Source of the DNA: Bradysia coprophila
Lineage: Eukaryota; Arthropoda; Insecta; Diptera; Sciaridae
Assembly (NCBI RefSeq): GCF_014529535.1
Contig: NW_023503493.1
Span: forward strand, 6,604,001 to 6,668,000
Direction: 5' to 3'
DNA: 64,000 nucleotides
A model generated the notes under the pieces. That model had not been told where the DNA came from. It saw only the letters and a program-made list of their open reading frames with translations, and did no database searches. Shown here piece after piece: positions 25,701-44,984 of this stretch; positions within the stretch are counted from its first letter, which is position 1; each line of letters opens with the position of its first letter. The position numbers were made by a program, and so were the translations under genes.

Positions 25701-28700
25701 ATACACTGTCCGATTGTGGTATCTGATATTCAGCTACGCAAATGCTGGTGCGTTGTCATTACGGATTTTTTGATACAGAATTTATATTGAAATGTAGCTC
25801 AAAATATCTTTGAAATTCCTACAGATTGTCTCGAATCCACATCAGCACAAAGTGTTTCGTCGAATCCTTACGGAACTCATTACAAAATTCACCGGCAACA
25901 GGCCAACATTAGAGAACGTAAACGTATGCTGAGGTCCGCACCAAATGGGTATCATAATTTTGTTTACTTCTTCACCATCTAAATTGTATTTTACATGCTT
26001 ATGCACGGTAAAGTGTACTTTACATCACTGTTTGTGACAGTGAAAATGAACTTACCGCGCACAAACATGTAAAATGTGTTACGTCATTGTTTGTAAATGC
26101 GTGTTTTACTTCGTGTGATTACTTCACTCGCCTTCGGCTCGTTCCGCAAAGCTCATTCAGGTTACAACAAATATTTTCAAACATTGACGTAACATACTAT
26201 CGACAACAAAAGTTTGTTTTTGTAATTTGTTGCCGAAATGTGGTACTTTTCGATACTAAATATGACAATAAATGACCTACCATTGGGTGTTAAAATAGTT
26301 CTCTTTTCAACTCAGTTAAATTACTACTTTCGTTGAGACAAACGTTGAAATATTTGGTGATAATTAGGCATACGATGAATATGTATCTACCTCAATAAAG
26401 GCAAAAAATATTTTACTTTTTGTCACGGAGCTGATGTTAGCGAAGAGAGTTTTTTATGACTCCAGAGAACTAACTCCCAAAGAGTGTTATTTACGTCGAT
26501 TGAAATTGTGTCAATCGATAAAATGTTTATTTTCAAACTCAAATTACAAAAACAAAACTTTTTTGTTGTTTAGAAAAAGCACTGGATTTTTTCGTTACTT
26601 GTGTGGAACCAGCGTACTTACAGCAAGTACCTCTAAATAGAGGACTGAAACAAATTTTGGAACTGTAAAAAAAAGTTGAAATACAAAAAGTACTCTATTT
26701 GGCAGCTGTCAAACGAAACATTTTTGCTAGAAGTGCGTTGCTGAAACATGTAAATATCTATTAAGCATTACTTTGACATGATTCCTTTACACTTGCCGAC
26801 AAAGTTTAACCTTCAGTAGACAGCAAGCGTATAAGATATGTTACTTAAAATTGGACCTACTTTCAAGATGATCTATCAAATCTTTTACTTCATTTTTGTT
26901 AACATTTTTAGTAATCGATAACAGATGATGACAAAAGTTATAGATCGAAATTTGTTGTCAAAAGAAAATAGCTCTCATTGGAAGCAAAAGTGGTTCATCA
27001 GGTCAGGAGACCTCACCGGGCGAGAAATTCTTTGTGTTAAATTCAGCGAGATGTTGAATTTTATACCTGATTTGGATTTATAGTTAATTCACAATCATAC
27101 TTACTCAGGTTTTACATGAACAAACAAACAATTTTTCACTTCGCATCACATGTCTTAATCGCATCACGAAGGACTTAAGACAAAAATAGATCAACTTCAG
27201 CGTGTTCAGAATGGATGTCTGAAGGCATTGTACCGACTCCCTCGAGATACTCCTACGACTTACTTGTATAGTAACTCTACCTTACCAATGGATAAGCTGA
27301 TCGTAGTTGAGAGAATAACTCAAATACATAAAATGGTCAACAATGCGACGAAGCATAATTTCGCTTTTAATTCCCGCCATTCTGTTCATGGAAGAACTAC
27401 TAGACGTAGAAATGACATTTTCGTGGCTGCTAGCCATCCTAGCATTTTGAAGGCCCTTACCGATTATAACGCTTTGGATGATGAATTATGTGGTATTAGA
27501 AATGCTAAATCCTTTAGGGAAAAGCTAAGGATTAAAGTGATGAAGGACTGTGATGAGTTCGTAGGTATCTCTCCTTTCTACTTTTTGAATTGATTTGTAA
27601 TTTTTCTATTGATTTGTTTATTGTTTTTTATTTATCCAAAATTGACCTATGAATGATTCATTTAATTTTTCTAAATTAAATAAGATGTTTTTCGTTTTTT
27701 GATATAATGTTGTTTGGCAAACTGTTTCTTACAGTTTCCTACTGATTGTGTTCCACACTTAGAAAAAGGGACAATAATAAAGTGAAATTAAAAAAAAAAT
27801 GTCCAACTAGCACAATAAACTAATTAATCACGAATGCACTCATAATTCACATGGAAACCCTCCCAACAGATTAGCATGAACGTCGATGAATTTCTTCTTG
27901 TAGATCGAAATGCTCAATCGACAAAAAATACTGACAAATGGTTTTTCATCTAATTTCAGCAGCATAAATTCAGCGTTCGATGAGCTTCGAGTCCACGTGC
28001 CGACATTTCCGTACGAGAAAAGGCTCAGCAAAATCGACACACTTCGTCTGGCTATTGCGTACATCTCACTATTGCGGGAGGTAAGTTGTCGCATGCTATT
28101 GGATATTTTGCATGTTTGATCGCTAAACGGAAATCATCTGATAGCGAGAACGATGAGCTCGAGAAACCAATTAAATTGGTTAAAGCCTCCTGGTGCGGAT
28201 TGTAGAATTGTGGAACTATTAAAACGCACGACAAGAAATGAACCGATTAATGAAATTGATTTTTCGATCGTTTGACCGACGGAAGATTGTAAAATTCCTA
28301 GTCCTTGCGAATGCCGTCGGGATTTTCGAATTCAAGAAAATTATAATTTTCCTTCCGAGTGATGCCGACGGCATTTATCAATTTGAACATTAATGACGAA
28401 GTTCACATTTCACAGACGGCCAAGCACTACCAACCACCAGTACTATCGAATCTGTTACATCAGTTAAGCAGATTATTTGTGAAAATCTATTACTTCATTA
28501 GTTTCAACAAATATTTTTCTATTTAAGACGGCGGCACCTGTAGCTCATCGTTTATTTTTGTCGTATGTGTCGATAACAGAGATGCAATTTTATTTATTTC
28601 CAGGTCCTGGAAGCCGACTACGATCCACTTACCTACGTTGAAAAGTGCCTACGTGGTGAAATCAAATGTGAAAGAGCTCACTGGAACACTAGCGATCTAA

Positions 28701-28816
28701 CAGCTCGTTTGTCCTGGATAAATTGGGAGAACTTGGGCGTTCATCCGGGGCGTCGAACTCTACTTACTTCATTGGCATTGTCCAGCGAGCCACATAACAT
28801 GAATCCAATGATATAA
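22747..28816 (+). CDS. Fer2: bHLH transcription factor of the Fer2 / p48-related family
   Basis: Five exons join in frame to 217 residues: 22747-22802, 23824-23981, 25825-25933, 27963-28080 and 28604-28816. The basic region ([11 protein letters not shown], about residues 95-106) ends exon 3. Helix-loop-helix residues 108-147 include [17 protein letters not shown] and then [18 protein letters not shown]. The C-terminal exon carries [19 protein letters not shown], which I associate with Fer2 rather than Fer1 (Ptf1a) or Fer3. Such factors bind E-boxes as heterodimers with Daughterless. Drosophila Fer2 acts in certain dopaminergic and clock neurons. The intron interrupting the basic/helix-1 junction has a weak donor (GTCCGC) and a tandem CAGCAG acceptor at 27957-27962. 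Introns 1-4 hold repeats, including a truncated retrotransposon in intron 3. AATAAA lies at 28875-28880. Assignment to the family is firm; to Fer2 itself, likely. Confidence 0.87.
25609..25755. repeat. Small inverted-repeat element in Fer2-like intron 2
   Basis: ACCAACGCACCAGCATTT at the left is matched by AAATGCTGGTGCGTTGT at the right. The interior is AT-rich and non-coding. Likely a MITE of about 150 bp. Confidence 0.5.
27170..27799 (+). mobile_element. 5'-truncated non-LTR retrotransposon (jockey/CR1-like RT C-terminus)
   Basis: From 27170 an open frame to the stop at 27591-27593 encodes a typical post-reverse-transcriptase segment: [20 protein letters not shown], then a region of short conserved blocks ending in a Lys/Arg-rich stretch. 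The palm and finger domains are missing, so the copy is dead on arrival. After the stop come about 190 AT-rich bases, an AATAAA-like signal (near 27775) and a run of A ending at about 27799, which fits the 3' end of a LINE. It sits in sense orientation in intron 3 of the Fer2-like gene. Confidence 0.7.
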
Positions 28817-28945
28817 ACGAGGCCAACGATTGTATTTCGATATAAGAAACGGTTTTTGCGTCTTCCATAAGTTTAATAAAATCTTAGTTGACAGAATACA
28901 AGTGCTGTGTGTTTGCATTACACGTTATACAGAAAAGTCCAAATT

Positions 28946-35902
<6,957 letters not shown>

Positions 35903-36250
35903 GATTTGTACAAAATTGTCTTGATGAACTTAGTTTTCACTTTTTAATCACAAAAAATAAACTTTAATGTCTCTCGATGTCCGGCTTGTTGTGGTTGCTT
36001 CATACAGAGATGATCGTTGATATGTCAAGTATGTCAAAAGTGTGAAAATGACACGAATTCCCAGCCGAAATACAATCGGCTTTGTATAAAAAAAGCTGTC
36101 AACACTGACATCACAATGCCATCGCATTTAAAGACCGGATTTGACAGATCGTAGACATTTAGTGTAGCCATTCAGTGAAAATATCAATTTGCATTTTTTT
36201 TTGTTAAAACGTTTACCTTCGAGTGAGTTTTTTAATCCAATTTGTTGGAC
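35903..36250. promoter_or_regulatory. Divergent promoter between Brr2 and PAXBP1
   Basis: Only 348 bp separate the two start codons, which face away from each other, so both 5' UTRs and core promoters must fit here. There is no clear TATA box at a typical place; an AT-rich patch (TTTGTATAAAAAAAGC, about 36082-36097) is the only candidate. Several TGTCAA/TTGACA half-sites occur (for example TATGTCAAGTATGTCAAAAG at about 36018-36037, and GATTTGACAGATC at 36138-36150). Head-to-head housekeeping genes often share such TATA-less promoters. That it is bidirectional is inference from the layout. Confidence 0.6.
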
Positions 36251-39200
36251 ATGTCGCTGTTCAAAAAGCCGAAAAAAACGATACAGCGTCGCGTATTCAG
36301 TTACGGTGATGACCATGGAGAAGAGGAAGATATGCAAGACGACAGTTCGGACAGACACAAGGAACGGGATCGTAAAAGTGAGAAAAAGGCCAAGGATGAT
36401 GTGAAATCGCACAAAAAACACTCGCTGCTCAGTTTCGATGATGAAGGTAAGTGGTTGTAGTTGCGGGCGCACACACCGGTGGTTAAACGAGTTTTTTTTC
36501 CTCTTATTTTACTTGCAGAGGAAGGTGAAATATTCCAAGTGAAGAAATCGTCGCACAGCAAAAAAGTTATGAAAATGTTGGACAAAGAGCGGAAAAAGAA
36601 AAAATCGTCCAAAGACTCCCATCATAGCACATCAAATTCGTATAGTGAACACCAATCTGATTCCAATCAGAGTGTTCGGTCTGCCGCTATTGTTTCCGTC
36701 AATAGCGGCAAACGAAATAATTCTAATAATTCCAATAGTATCCAAACTGAAATACGCACTGACGACTTTGTGGTAAGGTTATTATTATCAAATTTTCTAT
36801 GTTTTTTATTTATGTGAACAAAAAAGAGCAAAATTATTTTTCCCCCAAAGAGACCTTTCGGTTGACATATTTCCTCTGTTTTTTTGGGATATGTTCTGAT
36901 TTGTTCCGATTCGAGAATATATGAATTGCTTCACCAACCCTCATGTAAATGATTGGTCGGATAGTATGAACAATTTATTGTCTCGAGCTGGAGCACTCAA
37001 TCAAATGACAAAATTTTTATTTACACAATCGGACGGCTATTTCATCCTATTATCAAGACGACCGGATTTAATACGTACAGTCAGAGGTACAGTGAAATTT
37101 CAGCATGAATTTGCTTCAACTGTTTTTCAGCTGATTCACACAATTGTATGTCATACAATAACAACTGTTTGTACTTGTGTATGCGGTTGAAGCTGCTACA
37201 CGCACGCCTATAGTGGTGGTAAAACCGTACAAACAATTTTGATTGTTGGTGTGGATCAGCTGAAAAACACCTGAAGCAAATTCATGCTGAAATTTCACTG
37301 CCTCTGACTGTAGCTCTAGCTCCCGTCGTCTTTGACGACAGTCTTAAATAAAAGATTTAGATCAAATCAAACAATAGATTCAATAACTATCCTCCAACGT
37401 TCTGCTAACTGGTTCTGCTAAAGGTTCAGACAAAATTGTCTCTCAAAAATCTCTCCGGATAACGGATCGAGACTGGCGAAATTGTTATCATCCCTAGATG
37501 TCAAAAATGCATTTTAAAAATTTGAAAAGATTCATTAACAACCTGATCAAAATTACCGTGTCCGTGAGGTTGAGCACAACTTAAATAGAGTAGGATAGAG
37601 TAGAATAGAGTAGGGTAGATATCGCCATTCAAACAGTTTCAAACTCGATTCATCTTGGACATATCACGATTTAAAAATGTCGAAATTTCGACTTTACCTG
37701 GCTATGGCTACGTGATCAGGTTGTCGAGGGAAGCCATTTTAACACGAATTAGCTTAGAATTAGTATCTCTATCCGTTGCGATAACAATCTATATTCAAAT
37801 TGACTCGTCGGTCCCGCACAGCCACGAGTGCCGGTTCTCCGAAACGGCTGGATGGATTCGCGAACTGAATGTGGTTACTTATAGTACTCGAGTCCCTCAA
37901 TAAGAACATGATGAAAAATCAGAGGTGATCGCGACTCTATTTAAGTTGTGTTCAACCTTACCGTGCGAAAGCTACATTTGCGACACTTGCTACATTCTCA
38001 TAGACACCAAAAAATCATTTTGAAATATTTATAATTACGGTTTTTCTACTAATTAGAGTCCAGAAAACTAGAAAAGGAACAAGTTTGACAAAAAACATTT
38101 TTTTTTGAATCGTCAAAGTGCTCTGCTTACTCTGCTAAAAAATTGAGCAAGTAAAGTCAAAAACTTGAAAATTCAAATCGACCAAGAGAATTATTCGACT
38201 TATCTCGCTTCGCTATGGCCGCAAACACCGATCTTGTTGGAACATCCTATTTTCTCCCCTCGGTAAACCAATATTTTTTCTGCCGTAATTTGCATTTGTT
38301 TAAAATTTTCACTAAGTCCCTCATGCAAATTACGCCAGACTGTACACATTTTCAAAAAATTCAATTTTCCCTAATGTGTCATTTTGCTACAATATTAGAC
38401 CAAAAAATGTGCACTCATTAGACGCCCAGTTCACGACAGATTTTCAAAATAACGCCTGCCTTGGAATGTCTACAATATTGTCAATAATTCCAGGTAGATT
38501 TGAACAAGAGTTCGAATAATTTTCTTGGTCGATTTAGAAATTTTCAAGTTTGTGATTTGCTCACTTTTTCACATTGTCGCTTCCCAAAAAAGTTTTTTTT
38601 TTAACTTCTGACACGATTTAAGGGGAATCTCTATGTGGCAAATTTGTAGCCTGCATTTGGGCACAAAAATATTGTATTTTTGATGATAATCTTTTTTTTG
38701 GACTCTAATTAGTAGAAAAACATTAATTTAGCTGACAAATATCTCAAAATAAATGTACTAAATCACGAAAGCTACGCAAGTTGTTGATGAATCTTTTGAA
38801 ATAAAAATGCGTTTTACATGCCTACATGCGTCGAAAACCGTACTTTTCATATTTCCAGTCATACTTTCGACACCTTCAGCATGTAAAAACCATTTCAAAA
38901 CTCGTGATAAAATGAAAAGTCTCGTTTTCGTTTGTTCATTGAGCTCGGCTACGCCTCGGATTAACAAAATTCACACGAAAATTGTACTTTTCATCTTTTT
39001 TTTCCCTTTTCTTCATTCTCTAGTCATGTAAAATCATATTTGGCATATAGGAATGATTACAATTTTTTGTGTTCTACAGACTACCCCTACTCTCCATCCT
39101 CTCAACACTGCGTTTGTTCACTTACACAGTGAACAAATTATGAGATAAACGTTGAGATGTTGTTGTTTTGGTGTTTCCCTAATGGTGGTCGGGAAAGATA

Positions 39201-42200
39201 AAATCGTTGTTAAAGTGACGCCTCTTTTCCAAGATTCCTCACTTTCTCTTCATTGTTGGGATTTTCGAATTTTCTTGCAGATTTCGTTTTCGCGTTTGTG
39301 TTTTTCTTCTTTCAATTTCAGATCTCTTTGTATGTTTAAGTCCAGTACGAAATGTCTCGAGTAGAATCTATCATAGGCCTCCTCTTCAAATGCATTAAAA
39401 AAATGCGGAATAGTGTAGTGAGGCATCGACATCATCAAAAAGTGTTTACATTTTACATCGAAGTAAAGACCAATCTTGCAAACCTTGTTAAGCAAGGCAT
39501 CATTCATAAAGTGTGTGACGCGAGACGACTGTTTGTATCTCTTTCTGTCACATTTCACAACCACATCTTGCATCTCTTTCACACCAGCATCACTCAAAAC
39601 ATAATCAATTTCAGAGTCCCAAATTTAGAAATGTTTTTAGAAGCGGTGCTATTTGCTTAATTCTTAGTCAGGCATCTCCATAAGCCTAATGATCTAGCCC
39701 CTAAACCTTCATGGGTTGTCACGGCAAATTATCACTAGGGTTTCACAAACCATAAATATGTGGTACGGGGCCTAGGTGCTTGATACCTCTTGCGGTCAGC
39801 CCATTTATGCGTTCCTCGTACACATTAAATTTGATAAAAAGTAAAAAGAAGTATTGCTGAGCTGGCGCACTCTATACAATTTTATAAATCGGACATGATC
39901 GACTAATTCTTCTCCCCTATTGTCATTTCCGACTTTAATGAAACGATCGTTAGCCGGATGGAGACAGTCCATTCACGCAAAACATCTTAAGTCCCTTCTT
40001 TTGAACGGGCTAACTTTCTCCAAAAAGTTCTCGATTCCGAAACCACAAATACCACGAAAATCTTGCTACGATCAAATGCTAATTGAATTCAAATTTCTTT
40101 CCCAACTAGCTTGTCGTGAAAAAATCTGAACCGAGCAAAGTCATTCTGAATGGACGTGCTGCCCTGTGTGCCGGTCGGGATGACATGTCATCCGAAGACG
40201 AAGAACAATCGCAAGACGACCACCAACATCGTTTCAATAAGCCAGACAATTTTAAAACGGTTTTAGAGAGCGGAGCAATTCCTGACGCGGCTATGATACA
40301 CGCAGCACGGAAACGTCGACAAAAGGCTAGGGAGCAAGGTAAGATAAGACAATATTTTTGAGTATATCGTCGAGGGGCTTTAGGCCTAACTTACTAGTAT
40401 TCAAAGAAAGAACGATAGCTCGTTGACACTATCGCAGTGTAACCTTAGAACTGACAACTCAATAGTTCAACGCGAGATCGATGAACTGTCCTATTGAGTT
40501 ATTTGACTTGACCCCACACTGATCGAAAAATGCTTCCTCTTCGCAGGTGATTTTATTCCGATTCAAGAAGACAAACCGCCAGACAATCGAAAAGGTCGAT
40601 TGGTACGGGAAGGTGATGACGATATGGACGAAGACGAGGAACGTGTTGACATGTCGGCAATAAATGGTGCCAAGGAAAGGGAAGAGCGACGCGAGAAATT
40701 CTATTCCGTGCAACAAGAATGTATGTTGTTGATATTCACATTGAAGACTATGCTCCCCCACTATTTCCCCGATGCCAAGACATTGATTGTTGTTTGATCA
40801 TTCGGTGCATTTGACGGAAAAGAAAGTAAATGTTTTGCATAAAATTTTGTCTTTGTAGACTCCGAAGATGACTCCGATGCGGAAATAAATGAATGGGAAA
40901 ATCAGCAAATTCGTAAAGGTGTAACGGGAGCGCAGGTATTGGAAACATGCTTTCTCTCAAGTGTCAGTTCGGTTTTTAATTTTTCTCCTTTCTTTATGTA
41001 AATCAGCTCGTGACAGCGCAGCAAGAGTCTGCAATTTATTCGCAATACTTAATTAAACCGGCAGCTGATAGTACTAACGACGTTCACTTATCAACTGGTG
41101 ACCTTTTAGAACAGGCCTACGCAAAGAGTAGCCTAGAAAAGCCAAGACAAATGATTCTATCCACACAAAAGAAACCCAGCAAACCGAGCGGTCCAAGACG
41201 GCCAGAGGATGTGGCAAAGAAAATGAATGAAAGGTACACCATTTAACTTCGTCACGACACATGGAGACGGTTAGTTGTGCACTTTAAAACTGTCTGAATT
41301 CCGTTTAGGTTGACGCAAGTTCGAGAGCTTCATAACAAACATTTGGACGACATCGATCAAATAACGAGGGACCTGAAAATGATGAAAGTGGACGAATTGT
41401 ATTGCGAACAGAATGCACCGATTGCGGCGATACGATATCGCTTTTATCAAGAATTACGTGGGTATGTCACGGATTTGGTTGAGTGTCTAGACGAAAAGGT
41501 AAATTTGTAGAAAAATTGCTTCCTTTCAGTTCTCTCTTTTTTACCTTCGGCTAGTGTGCGTGTGTGTGAGAGCTACTTTCGCCTCACGTATGCACGCGGA
41601 TTTTTTTTTGTTTGAAGCGCTCTGTCGATGATTTTGCCGAGCATATTTGATTGACCAGTGAATCGGAGACTCAAGTCACTAATGGCAATCCCATTTTTTT
41701 CGCCTAAACCCGTATAGGTACCGTTAATTGTGGATCTGGAACGTAGGACAATTGCATTGATGTCGAAACAGGCGCTGATGCTGATCGAAAGACGACGGCA
41801 AGATGTACGTGATCAGGCGAAGGAAATAGCTGAAATTGGAAGTGAGTGTTTTGGCTTCCCTTTGCAACGGCACTCCCCATTTCCTCCCAACATACGATGT
41901 CCGTTTACTCAAATTAAAATCTTTTTTGTTAGAACCTGGAGCAGCGAGGAAAATGCTGGACGATGAAGAGCAGGTGCGACGAGCTGCCGATCGTGAAGGG
42001 CGTCGAACGCGTCGTCGACAAATTCGAGAACGCATTGATATCAATAACACCCATCTGGATGGAATGTCCAGTGACGATGAGATGCATCAGGATCGGGATA
42101 CGCTTAATTTTAAAGCGCAATTAGGTGAGCTGCATGGTCAAACACGACTTCTTGTTTTCTGTTGCAATCGATGTCGTATAACGTGAATGCATTTTCAGAA

Positions 42201-43469
42201 CAAATTTCGTCCGAAGTGACCGTACTGTTCGACGATGTGACAGAGGAATTCAGTCAAATTGCGTCAATACTGAAACGGTGTGAAGAGTGGCGAAGGAACG
42301 ATTTGGACGCCTACAAAGACACGTACTTCAGTCTTTGTCTACCTAAGGTACGTTCGAGCGATTCGAATGTTGTTTGGTTAGGATTTCAATTGTGGTTTTA
42401 ACCGGGACTCTTTCGATAGATTCTAGGACCACTAATACGTCTACATCTGGTTACGTGGAATCCTTTCGACGAAAACTGTGAAGATCTGGAGCGCATGGAG
42501 TGGTATACCTTGGCTATGAAATACGGCTGGAACGAGAATGAAACCGAAGAATCGTTAATGGATGATCCCGATGTGAAACTGGTGCCGGTGATTGTCGAGA
42601 AAATTATCTTGCCTAAAGTGACCGGTAGGTTCCGTGTTTGTATGGATTCGAAACGTCGCTAACATTTGTCTTCACTTGCAGAACTTATTGAAACGTGCTG
42701 GGATCCCTTATCGACGTCACAAACGCTTAAACTGGTCGGTCTGATAGGAAGACTGGGTCGCGATTATCCATCGTTAAAGGCAACATCAAAGTATCTGCGA
42801 ACTCTGTTTGCAGCGATTTCGGATAAAATGAAATTGGCGCTGGACAACGACGTGTTCATACCGGTATTTCCGAAACAGTAAGTAAAGTGGCGAAGACATC
42901 TCCTTGTCAACATTCATCCATTTGACTCCCTCAACTTTCCTTCAGATCGCAGGAAGCTCGTTCCTCATTTTTCCAGCGTCAGTTTTGCAGTGGACTCAAG
43001 TTGTTCAGAAATGTTTTGAGTTTCCAAGGAATTTTGGCCGATAGTGCACTTAAAGAGTATGCCATTCTGTCGCTGCTGAATCGATATTTACTGATGGCCA
43101 TGCGGGTAGGAAAAAATCGAAGAATTCACTCACCTCATTCGAAACGATTTTAACTGGGATTTTTCTCCAGGTTTGTACACCGGTCGATGCAACGTCAAAG
43201 GCTTACATTATTGTCAATACTCTGCCGCGGATTTGGTTGCAACCGGAACTGGCTATTTTGGAGAGTTTAGGCTTGTTCATAACTTATTTAAAATCGGTCT
43301 CCAAGCAGTTGGACAAACGGAATCAGATGCATGCGTAAGTTCAGATTACCTTTAGACTTTAATTAGTTGAGCGAGATTTTTTTTAACCGACGCACGAAAA
43401 TTTTTCGTTTTCAGAGAATCGATTGATAAAATGTCACAAATTCTGCATTCTCTTCACGTGACCGTGTAA
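36251..43469 (+). CDS. PAXBP1: PAXBP1 / GC-rich sequence DNA-binding factor (GCFC family)
   Basis: Fifteen exons join in frame to 863 residues: 36251-36446, 36519-36772, 40110-40338, 40547-40720, 40859-40935, 41007-41233, 41309-41498, 41718-41841, 41933-42124, 42199-42347, 42420-42624, 42682-42877, 42946-43105, 43171-43334 and 43415-43469. The N-terminus (MSLFKKPKKTIQRRV, then HSLLSFDDEGEEGE and a Lys-rich stretch), the signature IPDAAMIHAARKRRQ (about 207-221), the basic RRTRRRQIRERI segment, HLDGMSSDDE, and the C-terminal helical GCFC domain (about 555-830) fit the PAXBP1/GCFC2 family. In vertebrates PAXBP1 bridges Pax3/7 to histone methylation; GCFC2 and yeast Ntr2 act in the late spliceosome. 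Intron 2 is 3.3 kb and hosts at least three inverted-repeat elements; the other introns are short. AATAAA is at 43480-43485. PAXBP1 fits better than GCFC2, but the two are related. Confidence 0.92.
37076..37312. mobile_element. MITE in PAXBP1 intron 2, mariner-like ends
   Basis: The element starts TACAGTCAGAGG and ends CCTCTGACTGTA, with TA on both outer edges as in Tc1/mariner insertions. Mirrored segments continue inward (GTGAAATTTCAGCATGAATT on one side and its complement on the other) for about 60 bp. The 237-bp element is non-coding. Confidence 0.7.
37565..37960. mobile_element. Inverted-repeat element in PAXBP1 intron 2
   Basis: GAGGTTGAGCACAACTTAAA at the left is mirrored by TTTAAGTTGTGTTCAACC at the right. 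TTACCGTG occurs just outside on both sides, a possible 8-bp target duplication, though the left end has a few extra bases before the repeat. The left subterminal part holds repeats of the form GAGTAGGATA. Confidence 0.5.
38038..38724. mobile_element. Foldback-type element in PAXBP1 intron 2
   Basis: TTTTTCTACTAATTAGAGTC at the left is mirrored by GACTCTAATTAGTAGAAAAA at the right. Further in, AAATCGACCAAGAGAATTAT is mirrored by ATAATTTTCTTGGTCGATTT. About 690 bp in all, non-coding. Confidence 0.6.
39250..39570 (-). CDS. Unrecognised ORF nested in PAXBP1 intron 2
   Basis: The frame is open from above 39597. The first in-frame ATG gives about 107 residues starting MQDVVVKCDRKRYKQ and ending in a Lys/Glu-rich helix. 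It is less AT-driven in composition than neighbouring frames and has a balanced, globular-looking sequence with a charged C-terminal helix. I recognise no family. It could be a nested gene, an exon or a remnant of an inserted element. No splice sites or poly(A) signal settle this. Confidence 0.25.
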   Translation of the reverse strand, partial: QDVVVKCDRKRYKQSSRVTHFMNDALLNKVCKIGLYFDVKCKHFLMMSMPHYTIPHFFNAFEEEAYDRFYSRHFVLDLNIQRDLKLKEEKHKRENEICKKIRKSQQ

Positions 43470-43631
43470 CCAGCGAAACAATAAAATGACAAACGAATTT
43501 TACCGAATTGTTTTTATTCGATTTATCGACAGAGACAACATAAATGAACCGTACCCTAACTGAAATTTTACCCAAACAATGTTTTATCACCCTACTTTCA
43601 CATCCTTTGCGTTAAGTTACCTTAGTGGCTA

Positions 43632-43890
43632 TTACTTCAACAAACTAAGCGAAAAATCTCGATGATTCATAACTTTGAGGGGTCGTAACACTCGACAATA
43701 ACGTATACCTTGACCGTTTCTTATTTCTGGAAGACTCGTAACAATATAGATGCCCGGTACTGCCGAGGATCTGTAACACTGAAGAGAAATCGTAAATTTC
43801 CGGAATATTAGGTCGACTTCGCTATTCAAAGTATTGATTTGAAAGAATATTTCAGACACAACATGAACAGATTCACCATATATAGTGAAA
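43632..43890 (-). CDS. Possible terminal exon of an unrecognised gene (duplicated)
   Basis: On the minus strand an acceptor TTTGTTTCAG (43891-43900) is followed by an open frame of 85 codons to a stop at 43632. It includes SEVDLIFRKFTISLQCYRSS and ends DFSLSLLK. Copy 2 (45071-45268) keeps the same frame and stop with one or two replacements but lacks the 5' part and the acceptor. Conservation of the frame is weak evidence of coding, because the duplication is recent. I do not recognise the family. Upstream exons, if any, are not visible. Confidence 0.3.
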
Positions 43891-44179
43891 CTGAAACAAA
43901 TCCAGCTGCTTTTTTTACGTTACAATTTGGCAACGGGCTGAGCATACATACGTAACGCTCAGGGACGAGAACAACTACGCGTAAATCATCAAAATCTCCT
44001 TTTCACATTTTAATTAGGGCAACGGCTGAGACATTAAAACGAAATTGCTTTGGTGTTTATTGTTGGTTGAAGATCCTGTGGAAAGGATTGTCATGACAGA
44101 TACCTTCAGCGCTTCCGTAAAGTTGGCAGTAGGTAGGCTACTTAGAGCTTTGGGTATGGAATAGGTTGAACCTATTCAG

Positions 44180-44984
44180 TATTTAACGACTTGATTCAGC
44201 ATTCATCAAAGCCGATTACACTTTGGGTGGTCAAATTATCGAAAGAGTCGAGGAAATCAGCGATTTGGGTGTTTTGGTCGACAGATGGTTCCACTTTGGT
44301 CACCACATCGAAACAATGGCAATGAAATGTCGACAGACGATCGGCTGCATAAAACACTTTTCGAACGGTAATTTTACGAAAGAGACGCAGCGAATATTGT
44401 ATGTGGCGTACGTTAGATCAAGACTAGAATTCGCATCGACCATTTGGAATCCGGCGGCACAAATTTACAAGGACGACATCGAATCTATTCAAAAGCAATT
44501 TGTCATTTACTTGCTTGAGAGCCGAAGAAATGCGTCATCATATCGGCTAGCACCATACGTCGATCGGTGTAAACAGTTGAATCTGCAAAGTTTGGAAACG
44601 AGACGTACGATCGCGGACGCTGTTCTTGCCTTCGACATATACAAAGGGAATATTGTGGACGATATGATATCACCGAAGTTTGTACGCAACACGAGCGCAT
44701 ACGGCCTGAGGGATTCTACGATGCATTTGCTTATTGAACCGCGAATGTCCAGAGCGTATCTTTCGAACCAGCCAGTAGTCCGGTTAATCAGAATTGTAAA
44801 TGAATATAAATCGCTAGTGAGACGGACTAATAGCAGAACGGTTTTCAAGAGTCTTTTGTTTGATGTTTTTAACCTTTGACGCGCGTATCCGTTAACATTG
44901 TACATTGTCAAATTCATTGTATTTTTTGTATTATATTTATATTCAGCCAGTTTTTGGCGGTGCAATAAAGTTGATTGATTGATT
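44180..44984 (+). mobile_element. 5'-truncated non-LTR retrotransposon (jockey/CR1-like RT C-terminus)
   Basis: An open frame from about 44185 to the stop at 44877-44879 encodes the reverse-transcriptase thumb and C-terminus. Diagnostic blocks are EEISDLGVLVDRWFHFGHHI, YVRSRLEFASTIWNP, and DIESIQKQF, then DRCKQLNLQSLETRR. The palm with the catalytic Asp pair is missing. The 3' end has AATAAA (44963-44968) followed by a (TTGA)n tail, as in some LINEs that end in short tandem repeats rather than poly(A). It inserted between the two copies of the duplicated segment. Confidence 0.8.
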
